Shown: positions 26,037-34,091 of the stretch, one piece after another
Layout: the number at the start of each line of letters is the position of its first letter
Numbering within the stretch: position 1 is the stretch's first letter
Made by a program: the position numbers and the translations under genes
From: Methanosphaera sp.
GTDB taxonomy: Archaea; Methanobacteriota; Methanobacteria; Methanobacteriales; Methanobacteriaceae
Assembly (NCBI RefSeq): GCF_016282985.1
Contig: NZ_JAEELZ010000035.1
Location: 1-34,154 of the forward strand
Direction: 5' to 3'
Length of the DNA stretch: 34,154 bases
The notes under the pieces: generated by a model
Databases searched by the model: none
Told to the model about the DNA's origin: nothing
The model's input: the letters and a program-made list of their open reading frames with translations, nothing else

Positions 26037-27362
26037 ATGACTGAAAGTGAAGCAAGAAACGAAATATTACAATACGTAAAAGAATATGCTAAAAAATATC
26101 ATAATATTCCTGAAGAATACAAAGAAGGGGACAGAATAGTTTATGCTTCAAGAGTATATGATGAAAATGAAATGGTTAATCTTGTGGACAGTTCTTTAGA
26201 ATTTTGGTTAACCAGCGGTAGATATACCATAGAATTTGAAGAAAAGTTAAAACAATATTTAGGTGTAAACTATTGTTCATTTGTTAATTCAGGTTCTTCA
26301 GCAAATCTTTTAGCATTTATGACCCTGACTTCACCTCTTCTTGAAGAACGTCAAGTTAAACCAGGTGATGAAATCATTACAGTAGCTGCAGGGTTTCCTA
26401 CAACAGTAGCACCTATCATACAATATGGGGCTGTTCCAGTATTTGTTGATGTAACAATACCCCAATACAATATTGATATTAAACAATTAGAAGAAGCATT
26501 GTCTCCTCGAACAAAAGCCGTTATGATTGCACACACATTAGGTAATCCGTTTGACTTAAAAGCTGTTAAAAATTATTGTGAAGAACATAATTTATGGTTA
26601 ATCGAAGATAATTGTGATGCTTTAGGCACTACTTATACTATTGATGGAATAGAAAAGTTTACTGGTACAATCGGAGATATAGGAACCAGTAGTTTTTATC
26701 CTCCACACCATATGACAACAGGAGAAGGAGGAGCCGTATACACAGATAACCCATTATTACATAGAATCATTCGTTCATTACGTGACTGGGGAAGAGATTG
26801 TCAATGCCAATCAGGACAGGACAACCTTTGTGGAAACAGATTTACAAAAAAATACGGAGAATTACCATTAGGTTACGATCACAAATACGTTTATTCACAC
26901 TTTGGATATAACCTCAAAGCAACGGATATGCAGGCAGCAATTGGATGTGCTCAAATAGAAAAATTCCCATTATTTGTAGAAAAAAGAAAAGAAAATTTCA
27001 AATACTTGTATGATGGACTAAAAGATTTATCGGATAAACTCATATTACCTCAAAAAGTAGAAAATTCAGATCCTAGCTGGTTCGGATTTATGATAACTGT
27101 TAAAGAAGGTGTAAACAGGAACGAAATAGTACAGTTCCTGGAAGAACATGGAGTACAAACTAGAATGTTATTTGCCGGAAACATTATCAAACACCCTTGT
27201 TTTGATGAAATAAGAGATGATTATAGCAAATATAAAGTAATTGGAAATCTGGAAAACACAAATCGTATTATGAATGATACATTTTGGATTGGCCTATATC
27301 CCGGAATGACAAATGTAAAATTGGATTATATGATTAAATGTATTAAAAATTCATTAGAATAA
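26037..27362 (+). CDS. rfbH: CDP-4-keto-6-deoxyglucose 3-dehydrase (E1, RfbH)
   Basis: A PMP-dependent, iron-sulfur dehydrase removing the 3-hydroxyl of CDP-4-keto-6-deoxyglucose, about 441 residues from ATG 26037. Its fold is that of DegT-type aminotransferases, but the PLP lysine is replaced by His224 in YPPHHMTTGEGG, the hallmark of E1. Cys255, Cys257 and Cys265 in DCQCQSGQDNLCG, with Cys193 in EDNCDAL, match the 2Fe-2S ligand pattern C-x-C-x7-C of the Yersinia enzyme. The start is uncertain: ATG 26037 fits homologs (MTESEARNEIL) but has only a close GAGG. GTG 26016 has no site, and ATT 26025 has GGTGA five bases upstream. In bacteria E1 needs a reductase partner (E3/RfbI), and none is in this window. 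Confidence 0.93.
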   Translation: MTESEARNEILQYVKEYAKKYHNIPEEYKEGDRIVYASRVYDENEMVNLVDSSLEFWLTSGRYTIEFEEKLKQYLGVNYCSFVNSGSSANLLAFMTLTSPLLEERQVKPGDEIITVAAGFPTTVAPIIQYGAVPVFVDVTIPQYNIDIKQLEEALSPRTKAVMIAHTLGNPFDLKAVKNYCEEHNLWLIEDNCDALGTTYTIDGIEKFTGTIGDIGTSSFYPPHHMTTGEGGAVYTDNPLLHRIIRSLRDWGRDCQCQSGQDNLCGNRFTKKYGELPLGYDHKYVYSHFGYNLKATDMQAAIGCAQIEKFPLFVEKRKENFKYLYDGLKDLSDKLILPQKVENSDPSWFGFMITVKEGVNRNEIVQFLEEHGVQTRMLFAGNIIKHPCFDEIRDDYSKYKVIGNLENTNRIMNDTFWIGLYPGMTNVKLDYMIKCIKNSLE

Positions 27363-27409
27363 ATTACACAAAAATACGCTTAAAACAATAATTAAAAAAA
27401 AGTGGTTAT

Positions 27410-28192
27410 ATGAATTGTACAGAAGAAAGAATGGTTGAAATACTTAAAATTTTGAAAAAGGATTTTGGAGTAATTGCTGTTAAATCAGAATTTGAAACTG
27501 AAGGATCTAGAAAAGATGAATTAACTAAATTACGTGATATAATATCAAAATCTGGCTTAAAAATGTATATTAAAATTGGTGGATGTGAAGCCGTAAGAGA
27601 TCTTGATGATTGTAAAATATTAGGTGCTGATGGAATTATGGCACCTATGATTGAAACTCCATTTGCAGCATCTAAATTTAAAAATGCTTACAACAAAGTA
27701 TTTTACTCCAGTGAAGAAGGATCAATTGATAAAATAATTAATTTAGAAACAATTACTGCATATAACAATATGGATGATATTTTTAAAGAAAATCAGAATT
27801 TTTTAGATACTGTTGTTATTGGAAGAAGTGATTTTTCACGCTCATGTGGAATACCTAAATCAGAGGTTAACGGAAAAGAAATGCTTGAATATTGTAGAAA
27901 TATAATTAACCTTTCAAATGATTATGGATTTAATTCAGCTTTTGGAGGTAGTATATCCGTAAATAGTATTGATTTTATTAAAAAATTACAGGATTCAATT
28001 GATAGAATAGAAACACGAAAAATCGTTTTTGATATGAATAAACTTGGAGAAAATTATGCTGAAGCCATTGATAATGCAATTAAATTCGAATATTTATATC
28101 TTAGAAACAAATTAAATTATTATCAATCAATTGTTAATGAAGATAAACAAAGATTTGATGAATTAAAAAACAGAGTAGATGTAGAATTATAG
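27410..28192 (+). CDS. HpcH/HpaI-type aldolase family protein
   Basis: A 260-residue protein resembling the HpcH/HpaI aldolase/citrate lyase family (PEP/pyruvate TIM-barrel superfamily). GVIAVKSEFETEGS near 22-35, KMYIKIGGCEAVRDL near 60 and GADGIMAPMIETPFAASKF near 78-96 hold the likely metal-binding acids; VVIGRSDFSRS near 140 resembles the phosphate- or carboxylate-binding part. Family members cleave or form bonds between pyruvate (or PEP) and aldehydes. Here the gene lies between rfbH and a 2-keto-3-deoxygluconate-kinase-like gene, so supply of pyruvate to the ThDP enzyme, or synthesis of a keto-deoxy sugar unit, is plausible but unproven. The annotated substrate classes of this family are not reliable at this distance. 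It starts at ATG 27410, 47 bases after rfbH. Confidence 0.7.
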   Translation: MNCTEERMVEILKILKKDFGVIAVKSEFETEGSRKDELTKLRDIISKSGLKMYIKIGGCEAVRDLDDCKILGADGIMAPMIETPFAASKFKNAYNKVFYSSEEGSIDKIINLETITAYNNMDDIFKENQNFLDTVVIGRSDFSRSCGIPKSEVNGKEMLEYCRNIINLSNDYGFNSAFGGSISVNSIDFIKKLQDSIDRIETRKIVFDMNKLGENYAEAIDNAIKFEYLYLRNKLNYYQSIVNEDKQRFDELKNRVDVEL

Positions 28193-28199
28193 TGATTTT

Positions 28200-29219
28200 A
28201 TGAAAGTTGTTACTTTTGGAGAGATAATGTTAAGATTATCTCCTTTGGGATATGGTAGATTTGTTCAAAGTAATAAGTTTGATGTTACTTATGGAGGTAG
28301 TGAAGCAAATGTCGCATTATCTTTAGCAAATTATGGTATTGCTGTCGATTTTGTTTCAAAGGTACCTGATAATGAAATAGGACAATCAGCTATAAACCTT
28401 TTAAGACAGTATGGTGTTGGAATAAAAAACATTAGAAAAGATGGTGAAAGGTTAGGAATTTATTATCTTGAAAAAGGAGCTAGTCAAAGACCTTCAAAGG
28501 TAATTTACGACAGAAAATATTCTTCTATTTCTAAATCAACATTTGATGATTTTGATTGGGATAGTATATTCAAATCAGCAGAATGGTTCCATATTTCTGG
28601 TATAACTCCTGCTTTAAGTGAATCACTAGCTGAAATATCAAAATTTGCTTGTAAAAAAGCTAAAGAACATGGATTAAGAATTAGTTGTGATTTAAATTAT
28701 CGATCAAAACTATGGACCCCTGAAGAAGCCAATAAAGTTATGAGTGAAATTATTAAATATGTTGATGTATGCATCGCTAACGAAGAAGATATTGAAAAAG
28801 TATTTGGCATTAAAGCTGAGGATAGTGATGTTGACAAAGGCAAAATAAACTATCAGTCATATTCAAATGTTGCAAAACAGGTACATGAAAAATATGGTTG
28901 TAAATATGTTGCATGTACTTTAAGAACTTCAATATCAGCCAGCGATAATAAATGGAAATCATTAATTTATGATGGAAACAAAGTCATTCAATCCAAAGAA
29001 TATTTGATTCATCTTGTTGATAGAGTAGGTGGGGGAGATAGTTTTTCTGCAGGTCTCATCTATGGCTTTATGAATAATTTAACTTTAGAAGAAACATTAG
29101 AATTTGCAACAGCTGCAAGTTGTCTTAAACAAACTATTGAAGGAGATTATAATTTAGTTACTGTCAATGAAGTAAACGATTTAGCAAAAGGGAATACATC
29201 TGGAAGAGTACAAAGATAA
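28200..29219 (+). CDS. PfkB-family sugar kinase, KDG-kinase-like
   Basis: A 339-residue ribokinase-fold kinase. The start MKVVTFGEIMLRLSPLGYG and the TYGGSEANVALSLA motif resemble 2-keto-3-deoxygluconate kinases. RVGGGDSFSAGLIYGF near 275-290 is the C-terminal PfkB signature with the catalytic Asp and anion hole. ISCDLNYRSKLW near 160 fits the same subfamily. It would phosphorylate a sugar or keto-deoxy sugar acid; the real substrate is unknown. It starts 7 bases after the aldolase gene and ends 12 bases before the ThDP enzyme, so it belongs to the same operon. Kinase plus aldolase recalls the KDG-to-pyruvate route, but the aldolase is not of the KDPG type. Confidence 0.85.
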   Translation: MKVVTFGEIMLRLSPLGYGRFVQSNKFDVTYGGSEANVALSLANYGIAVDFVSKVPDNEIGQSAINLLRQYGVGIKNIRKDGERLGIYYLEKGASQRPSKVIYDRKYSSISKSTFDDFDWDSIFKSAEWFHISGITPALSESLAEISKFACKKAKEHGLRISCDLNYRSKLWTPEEANKVMSEIIKYVDVCIANEEDIEKVFGIKAEDSDVDKGKINYQSYSNVAKQVHEKYGCKYVACTLRTSISASDNKWKSLIYDGNKVIQSKEYLIHLVDRVGGGDSFSAGLIYGFMNNLTLEETLEFATAASCLKQTIEGDYNLVTVNEVNDLAKGNTSGRVQR

Positions 29220-29231
29220 AAAGGGATTAAC

Positions 29232-31061
29232 ATGAAGATTAGAGTAGCAGATTATATAGCAGAACTTTTAGCGGACAAAGGAATTGATACATTATTTACA
29301 GTAGTGGGTGGTGGAGCAATGCACCTCAATGATGGGTTTGGACATAATCCTAAAATTAAATGTATACACAACCATCATGAACAAGCTTGTTCCATAGCTG
29401 CAGAAGGATATTATAGAATGTCAAATAAACTTCCTGCAGTTTGTGTAACTACAGGCCCTGGTGGAACAAATGCTATTACTGGTGTTTTAGGAGCATACCT
29501 TGATTCAATACCTATGTTAATTATTTCAGGACAAGTTAAGTATGAAATGACTGTTGCAAGTACTGGTCTTGACTTACGTCAGTTAGGAGATCAGGAATGG
29601 GATATTGTTTCTACAGTAAATTCTATGACAAAATATGCTGAAATGGTTGTTGACGCCAATAAAATCAAATATTGTATTGAAAAAGCAATTTATTTGGCAA
29701 TGGATGGTAGACCAGGTCCTTGTTGGGTTGATATTCCATTAGACGTTCAAGGAGCTATAATCGATACTGATGATTTAATTGAATTTGATCCAAAAGAATT
29801 AGAGGCTAATTCAGTACAAGAAGTTACAGAGGATATCCTTGATAAGGTAATTGAAAAAATCAAAACTGCTAAAAGACCTGTAATATATGCAGGTAGCGCT
29901 ATTAGAACAAATGATGCATATGATTCATTTTTAAATGTCATCAATAAATTGCAGATTCCTGTAGTTAATGCCTGGAATGCAACCGATTCAATAGAATATG
30001 ATAATCCATTATGTGTTGGATGTGGTGGTTCATTTGGTGATAGACCAGCAAATTTTGCTGTTCAAAATAGTGATTTAATATTATCTTTAGGTTGCAGATT
30101 AAGTACTAGACAAGTTTCCTTTGCATATGACAGTTGGGCAAGAGAAGCTTACAAAATTATGGTAGAAATAGACCCTGCAGAAATAAATAAACCTACTCTT
30201 AATATTGATTTACCAATTCAATCAGACATTAAAGATTTCCTAGAGAAATTCAATGCATATCTTGAAAAAGAATATTCTGATTATACTTTTAAAAATGAGG
30301 ATTGGATAAAACAATGCAATATATGGAAAGAAAAATATCCTGTATGTGATAAGTCCAAATATGAACAGAAAGATAAAATAAACGTTTATGCATTTTTAGA
30401 TACTTTATCTGATTGTATGAAAGAAAATGATAAAATTGTTGTTGCTAATGGAGCTGCCTGTGCTTGTATACATGGATATAAACTTAAAAAAGGTCAACGG
30501 TTAGTGGTTAATTCCGGTGTTGCATCAATGGGTTATGACTTACCTGCAGCTATTGGAGCTTGCTTCGGGATTGATCAAAATGATATAATCTGCGTTTGTG
30601 GTGATGGTAGTATACAAATGAATTTACAGGAACTTCAAACCATAATACACCATAAATTACCGATTAAATTATTCTTAATAAATAATGATGGATATCAATC
30701 AATACGTATCACACAACGTTCATTCTTTGAACAGCCATTTATTGGAATAGGTTCAGACAGTGGTGATATCAGTTTCCCAAATATGGAAAAAATAGCCTAT
30801 GCTTACGGATTTAAATATAATCAATGTTCTGATATTAATAAGTTAAAAGACACTATAAATAACACATTGAATACAAGAGAACCTGTTATTTGTGAAGTAT
30901 TTGTGGATACTGCACAATCATTTGAACCAAAAAGTGCTTCAAAGAAACTGCCTAACGGAAAAATGGTTTCAGCTCCACTTGAAGATATGAAACCTTTCCT
31001 GGATAGAAAAGAATTAGAAGAAAACATGTACATTGATTTAATTGAAAACGAGGATAACTGA
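29232..31061 (+). CDS. Acetolactate-synthase-like ThDP-dependent enzyme
   Basis: A 609-residue ThDP enzyme with the three-domain order of acetolactate synthase. The activating Glu50 lies in NHHEQACSIAAEGY. The central FAD/nucleotide-type domain spans about 190-350, and the ThDP/metal motif runs from G457-D458-G459 to N484-N485 in the C-terminal domain. The N-terminal GPGGTNAITG segment is conserved. Classical acetolactate synthase makes branched amino acids, but the position between rfbH-cluster genes and a reductase resembles YerE of Yersinia, which adds a two-carbon unit from pyruvate to a CDP-4-keto-3,6-dideoxyhexose. That role is inference from context. The donor could also be another 2-keto acid. 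AGGG lies before ATG 29232, and the next gene follows after two bases. Confidence 0.85.
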   Translation: MKIRVADYIAELLADKGIDTLFTVVGGGAMHLNDGFGHNPKIKCIHNHHEQACSIAAEGYYRMSNKLPAVCVTTGPGGTNAITGVLGAYLDSIPMLIISGQVKYEMTVASTGLDLRQLGDQEWDIVSTVNSMTKYAEMVVDANKIKYCIEKAIYLAMDGRPGPCWVDIPLDVQGAIIDTDDLIEFDPKELEANSVQEVTEDILDKVIEKIKTAKRPVIYAGSAIRTNDAYDSFLNVINKLQIPVVNAWNATDSIEYDNPLCVGCGGSFGDRPANFAVQNSDLILSLGCRLSTRQVSFAYDSWAREAYKIMVEIDPAEINKPTLNIDLPIQSDIKDFLEKFNAYLEKEYSDYTFKNEDWIKQCNIWKEKYPVCDKSKYEQKDKINVYAFLDTLSDCMKENDKIVVANGAACACIHGYKLKKGQRLVVNSGVASMGYDLPAAIGACFGIDQNDIICVCGDGSIQMNLQELQTIIHHKLPIKLFLINNDGYQSIRITQRSFFEQPFIGIGSDSGDISFPNMEKIAYAYGFKYNQCSDINKLKDTINNTLNTREPVICEVFVDTAQSFEPKSASKKLPNGKMVSAPLEDMKPFLDRKELEENMYIDLIENEDN

Positions 31062-31063
31062 AT

Positions 31064-31978
31064 ATGAAAATTGTTATTACCGGCAGTACAGGAATGATTG
31101 GCTTAGCTTTAATAGAATTATTACATGATGAACATGATATTTATGCTATTGTTAGACCATCAAGTTCTAAAATAGATCTCTTAAAAGAATACTCGAACGT
31201 CAATATTATTGAATGTGATTTAAATAATTTAAAAAACATCTTAAATTTTATTAACAAAGCGGATGTATTTTTCCATTTAGGATGGGAGGGTACTACAGGA
31301 AACAAGAATCGTAATGCTAATGAATTACAATTGCAAAATATTCAGTATACTCTCGATGCCATTAAGCTTGCTGAAAAATTAAAGTGTAAATCATTTGTTG
31401 GATCAGGTTCACAAGCAGAGTATGGGATTAAAAACGAATTATTAAATGAAAATACGTCCATTAATCCTATAACCAGTTATGGAATTGCAAAATATGCGGC
31501 AGGCAAATTAGGTAAAAATTTATCCGAAGAATTAAACGTAAAATTTTGTTGGACCAGAATTTTAAGTGTCTACGGACCAGGATTTAATAATACTATGATT
31601 AATTCATGTATAGAATCCCTTATCAATAACATCCCATTTGATACAACAGAGGGAGAACAAGAATGGGATTATTTGTATTCTTTAGATTGTGCTAAAGCAT
31701 TATATGAAATTGCTCTGAATGGACATGACGGTGAGACTTATGTTCTGGGTTCTGGTAAAACAAGAGCCATAAAAGAATATATTACAATACTCAAAGAAAC
31801 TATGAATCCTGATTGTGAAATTAATTTTGGAAAATTGGATTATTCCGAAAATCAGATAATGTACTTATGTGCAGATATTAGTAAATTAAAAAAAGATACA
31901 AATTTTACTGTTGAAACATCATTTGAAGAAGGTATTTCTGAAACAATTAATTGGTATAAAAAGCATTATAAAAATTAA
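31064..31978 (+). CDS. Extended SDR: NAD-dependent sugar epimerase/reductase
   Basis: A 304-residue extended short-chain dehydrogenase. GSTGMIG at 7-13 binds NAD(P), and Tyr139-x3-Lys143 (SYGIAKYAAGK) is the catalytic pair. SGSQAEYG near 114 carries the Ser/Thr region, and EGEQEWDYLYSLDCAKAL is typical of nucleotide-sugar epimerases and reductases. It starts two bases after the ThDP gene, so it likely acts on that enzyme's product. In the yersiniose route YerF reduces the added acetyl group, and in abequose and related routes a similar SDR reduces C4. Either is possible. Confidence 0.88.
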   Translation: MKIVITGSTGMIGLALIELLHDEHDIYAIVRPSSSKIDLLKEYSNVNIIECDLNNLKNILNFINKADVFFHLGWEGTTGNKNRNANELQLQNIQYTLDAIKLAEKLKCKSFVGSGSQAEYGIKNELLNENTSINPITSYGIAKYAAGKLGKNLSEELNVKFCWTRILSVYGPGFNNTMINSCIESLINNIPFDTTEGEQEWDYLYSLDCAKALYEIALNGHDGETYVLGSGKTRAIKEYITILKETMNPDCEINFGKLDYSENQIMYLCADISKLKKDTNFTVETSFEEGISETINWYKKHYKN

Positions 31979-31982
31979 TAAT

Positions 31983-32072
31983 ATGAACAAATTATTAGAA
32001 TTTAAAGAATTAAAAATTTCCGTTATTATTTCATGTTACAACATTAACATTTCAAAAATGAAAGAATGCTGA
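31983..32072 (+). pseudogene. GT2 glycosyltransferase stub (N-terminal remnant)
   Basis: A 29-codon reading frame immediately after the reductase gene ends at a TGA. Its translation contains LKISVIISCYNINISK, the first beta strand and loop of a GT2 domain, then stops. No ribosome site is visible. It looks like the start of a glycosyltransferase whose rest was lost, lying just before an intact GT2 gene. A functional micro-peptide is less likely. Confidence 0.5.
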
Positions 32073-32106
32073 AATTTATAGATTATGAATAAAAGGAATT
32101 ATTACA

Positions 32107-33126
32107 ATGATAGAAGATAAACTAGAACTGGTTCTTGTAACCTATAACAGAGCACCATACCTGGAGAATACTTTAAAACAATTTTTAGATAGTCCTTTTA
32201 AGAATTGTAAATTCACTATTCTTGATAATTGTTCACCGGATGATACTCCTGAAATATGTGAAAAATATTCCAAACTTTTTCCAAATATGACCATTATTAG
32301 AAATCATTTGAATATTGGTGGAAACGCAAATATCACACAAGGATTAAGAACGTCTACTTCAGAATATACATGGTTACTTGCTGATGACGACAGTTATGAT
32401 TTTAATGATTGTGAAGATGTAATAAATGCCCTATTAAGTGATAAATATGATTTTATACATGTTTCTTCACCTCTTCTTCCCACAAATAAAAAAGAAGGAC
32501 AGGAAAAAGATTTAACTGAAATTATTGAAGAAATTAATCCCAATAGAGAAATTCATGCTGTTGATTTGGTCAACATCATCAAAGGAAAGTACTTTATGGA
32601 TCTTGCATTTATCTCATCATATATCTTCAAGACAGAGTTGATTAAATCCGATGACATAATCCGAGCATATGATAATGTTCCTAATTTCTTCCCACAATTT
32701 GCATTGATTAGTAAAAGTGTAAATGAAAATTTCTTAATATATAGAGCCAAATATGATTTGATAATTCAGGGAGATAATCCGGAAAATGATGCCGAACACA
32801 CCTACACTTATACTAAATTCTATGAAGGATGGCTCCATTCCGGATTAATGTTAAATGATAAAAAAATTAGGAAGATTTTCTATAAGAATCTAGATAATCA
32901 TTCAATACCAACTAACAATTATCTGATTGTTCTTCCTGTTGCAATTATGACCGACAAAGCTTTAAATAAAAAAAATATTAAGAACAATCTTATTTCACTA
33001 ATGGGTGCATTATACAAACATACAGGATGGATTAAAGGATTTTTCTTATCCGTTTACTTGATGTTGGTATATATTGTTCCTAGTTCAATATATAAAGCAT
33101 TATTTAAAAAAGTATACAATAAATAA
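32107..33126 (+). CDS. GT2 glycosyltransferase
   Basis: A 339-residue GT2 enzyme. The fold opens with LELVLVTYNRAPYLENTL, has LDNCSPDD near 39-46 and the metal motif ADDD at 92-95. The C-terminus has a hydrophobic, possibly membrane-attached segment near 308-331 (GFFLSVYLMLVYIVPSSIY). It resembles in layout the abequosyltransferase-type GT2 enzymes that use CDP-dideoxyhexoses, and its place right after the CDP-sugar genes makes it the best candidate to transfer that sugar. This is inference. AAGGAA lies about eight bases before the ATG. Confidence 0.88.
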   Translation: MIEDKLELVLVTYNRAPYLENTLKQFLDSPFKNCKFTILDNCSPDDTPEICEKYSKLFPNMTIIRNHLNIGGNANITQGLRTSTSEYTWLLADDDSYDFNDCEDVINALLSDKYDFIHVSSPLLPTNKKEGQEKDLTEIIEEINPNREIHAVDLVNIIKGKYFMDLAFISSYIFKTELIKSDDIIRAYDNVPNFFPQFALISKSVNENFLIYRAKYDLIIQGDNPENDAEHTYTYTKFYEGWLHSGLMLNDKKIRKIFYKNLDNHSIPTNNYLIVLPVAIMTDKALNKKNIKNNLISLMGALYKHTGWIKGFFLSVYLMLVYIVPSSIYKALFKKVYNK

Positions 33127-33138
33127 TAGGTGACAAAA

Positions 33139-33717
33139 ATGTTAAAAGTTGTTGGAATTGTAGGTAGTCCTCGTAAAAATGGTAATACTGAGTTTATGGT
33201 AAAATATACATTAGATAAAATAAAAAAGGAAGGTATTGAAACTGAACTTATCACTTTGAATGATAAAAACATCAATTATTGTGTTGGTTGTGACAGTTGC
33301 AAAAAAACTAATCACTGTGTCATAGAAGATGATATGCAGGACATTACCAAGAAAGTTAAAAATGCTGATGGAGTCATCATGAGCAGTCCCGTATATTTTG
33401 GTGACATGACCGGTCTTGCAAAAAGTTTCATTGATAGATTAAGACCTTTACGAAACAATCATTCTTTTAAGTATAAAGTATGTGGTGCGATAAGTACTGG
33501 TGGTTTCCGTAATGGAGGTCAGGAAACAACAATCCATTCCATTTATGATTTTTTCCTTATACAGGGAGGTATTGTTGTTGGTGATGACAGACCTACAGCC
33601 CATTATGGTGCTACTGGAGTAGGCAAGACTAGTGAAGATGATGTAGCTATAGAAACTTGTAAACATTTGGCTTCCAGAATGGTTGATGTATTAAAAAAAA
33701 TCAATGATGGGGAATAG
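33139..33717 (+). CDS. Iron-sulfur flavoprotein (flavodoxin-like)
   Basis: A 192-residue flavodoxin-fold protein of the NADPH-dependent FMN reductase/Isf type. GSPRKNGNTEF at 9-19 binds the FMN phosphate. Cys48, Cys51, Cys54 and Cys60 (CVGCDSCKKTNHC) form the compact 4Fe-4S motif of iron-sulfur flavoproteins known from methanogens. SSPVYFGDMTGLAKSFIDR is the second flavin-contact region. It would shuttle electrons between ferredoxin and an acceptor. ATG 33139 is chosen from GGTGA at 33129-33133; GTG 33130 overlaps that site. It follows the GT2 gene by 12 bases and is likely cotranscribed with the sugar cluster, so a role in the reductive deoxygenation step is conceivable but unproven. Confidence 0.88.
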   Translation: MLKVVGIVGSPRKNGNTEFMVKYTLDKIKKEGIETELITLNDKNINYCVGCDSCKKTNHCVIEDDMQDITKKVKNADGVIMSSPVYFGDMTGLAKSFIDRLRPLRNNHSFKYKVCGAISTGGFRNGGQETTIHSIYDFFLIQGGIVVGDDRPTAHYGATGVGKTSEDDVAIETCKHLASRMVDVLKKINDGE

Positions 33718-33719
33718 AA

Positions 33720-34034
33720 ATGACTAAAAAGCCGTTTCTTGCAAGAAAGATTACGAAAATATATCTTGAAAGTTATTTGGTTGTGCTGTCTTTAATATTC
33801 CTGTTTCCAATAATATATATGTTTCTTGTTGAAAAGAATCCTCAAATATTTGGAGCTAATATCATATTCTTCGAGTTTAATATGTTTTTATCATTGGTTT
33901 TACTAATCTATACATATTTTACACGTTATGAAAATAATAATTGGAAAGTTTTCATGCTTTATTTTTTATTAAGTATTGTATTTTTAGTAAGTAGCATGTT
34001 AATTCTGGGAGGAAATTTTTTCCTGAGTACTTGA
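33720..34034 (+). CDS. Small membrane protein of unknown function
   Basis: A 104-residue protein with about three hydrophobic helices (near 18-38, 48-66 and 77-98) and a basic N-terminus (MTKKPFLARKITK), suggesting the N-terminus stays inside. No family is recognised. It starts two bases after the flavoprotein stop codon, with GGGG about eight bases before the ATG, so it is translationally linked to it. A membrane partner for the flavoprotein is possible on position alone. Confidence 0.65.
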   Translation: MTKKPFLARKITKIYLESYLVVLSLIFLFPIIYMFLVEKNPQIFGANIIFFEFNMFLSLVLLIYTYFTRYENNNWKVFMLYFLLSIVFLVSSMLILGGNFFLST

Positions 34035-34061
34035 CAAAATTATTTTTGATAGAAAAAAAGT

Positions 34062-34091
34062 ATTACTCCCTTTGGGATAATCCTTTTAATC
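34062..34091 (+). terminator. Possible hairpin after the small membrane protein
   Basis: ATTACTCCC at 34062-34070 pairs with GGGATAAT at 34074-34081 with one bulged C and a TTT loop. CCTTTTAATC follows, so the T-run is weak. It lies 28 bases after the stop codon and may end the long rfb cluster transcript. CTTATAAAAA a little further on could be a TATA box for a gene beyond the window. Confidence 0.35.

Noticed and set aside
29232-31061. Naming the ThDP enzyme ilvB for branched-chain amino acid synthesis
   Set aside because: There is no small subunit or other ilv gene beside it, and it is embedded in a CDP-sugar gene run. The fold is the same, so this remains possible but less likely.
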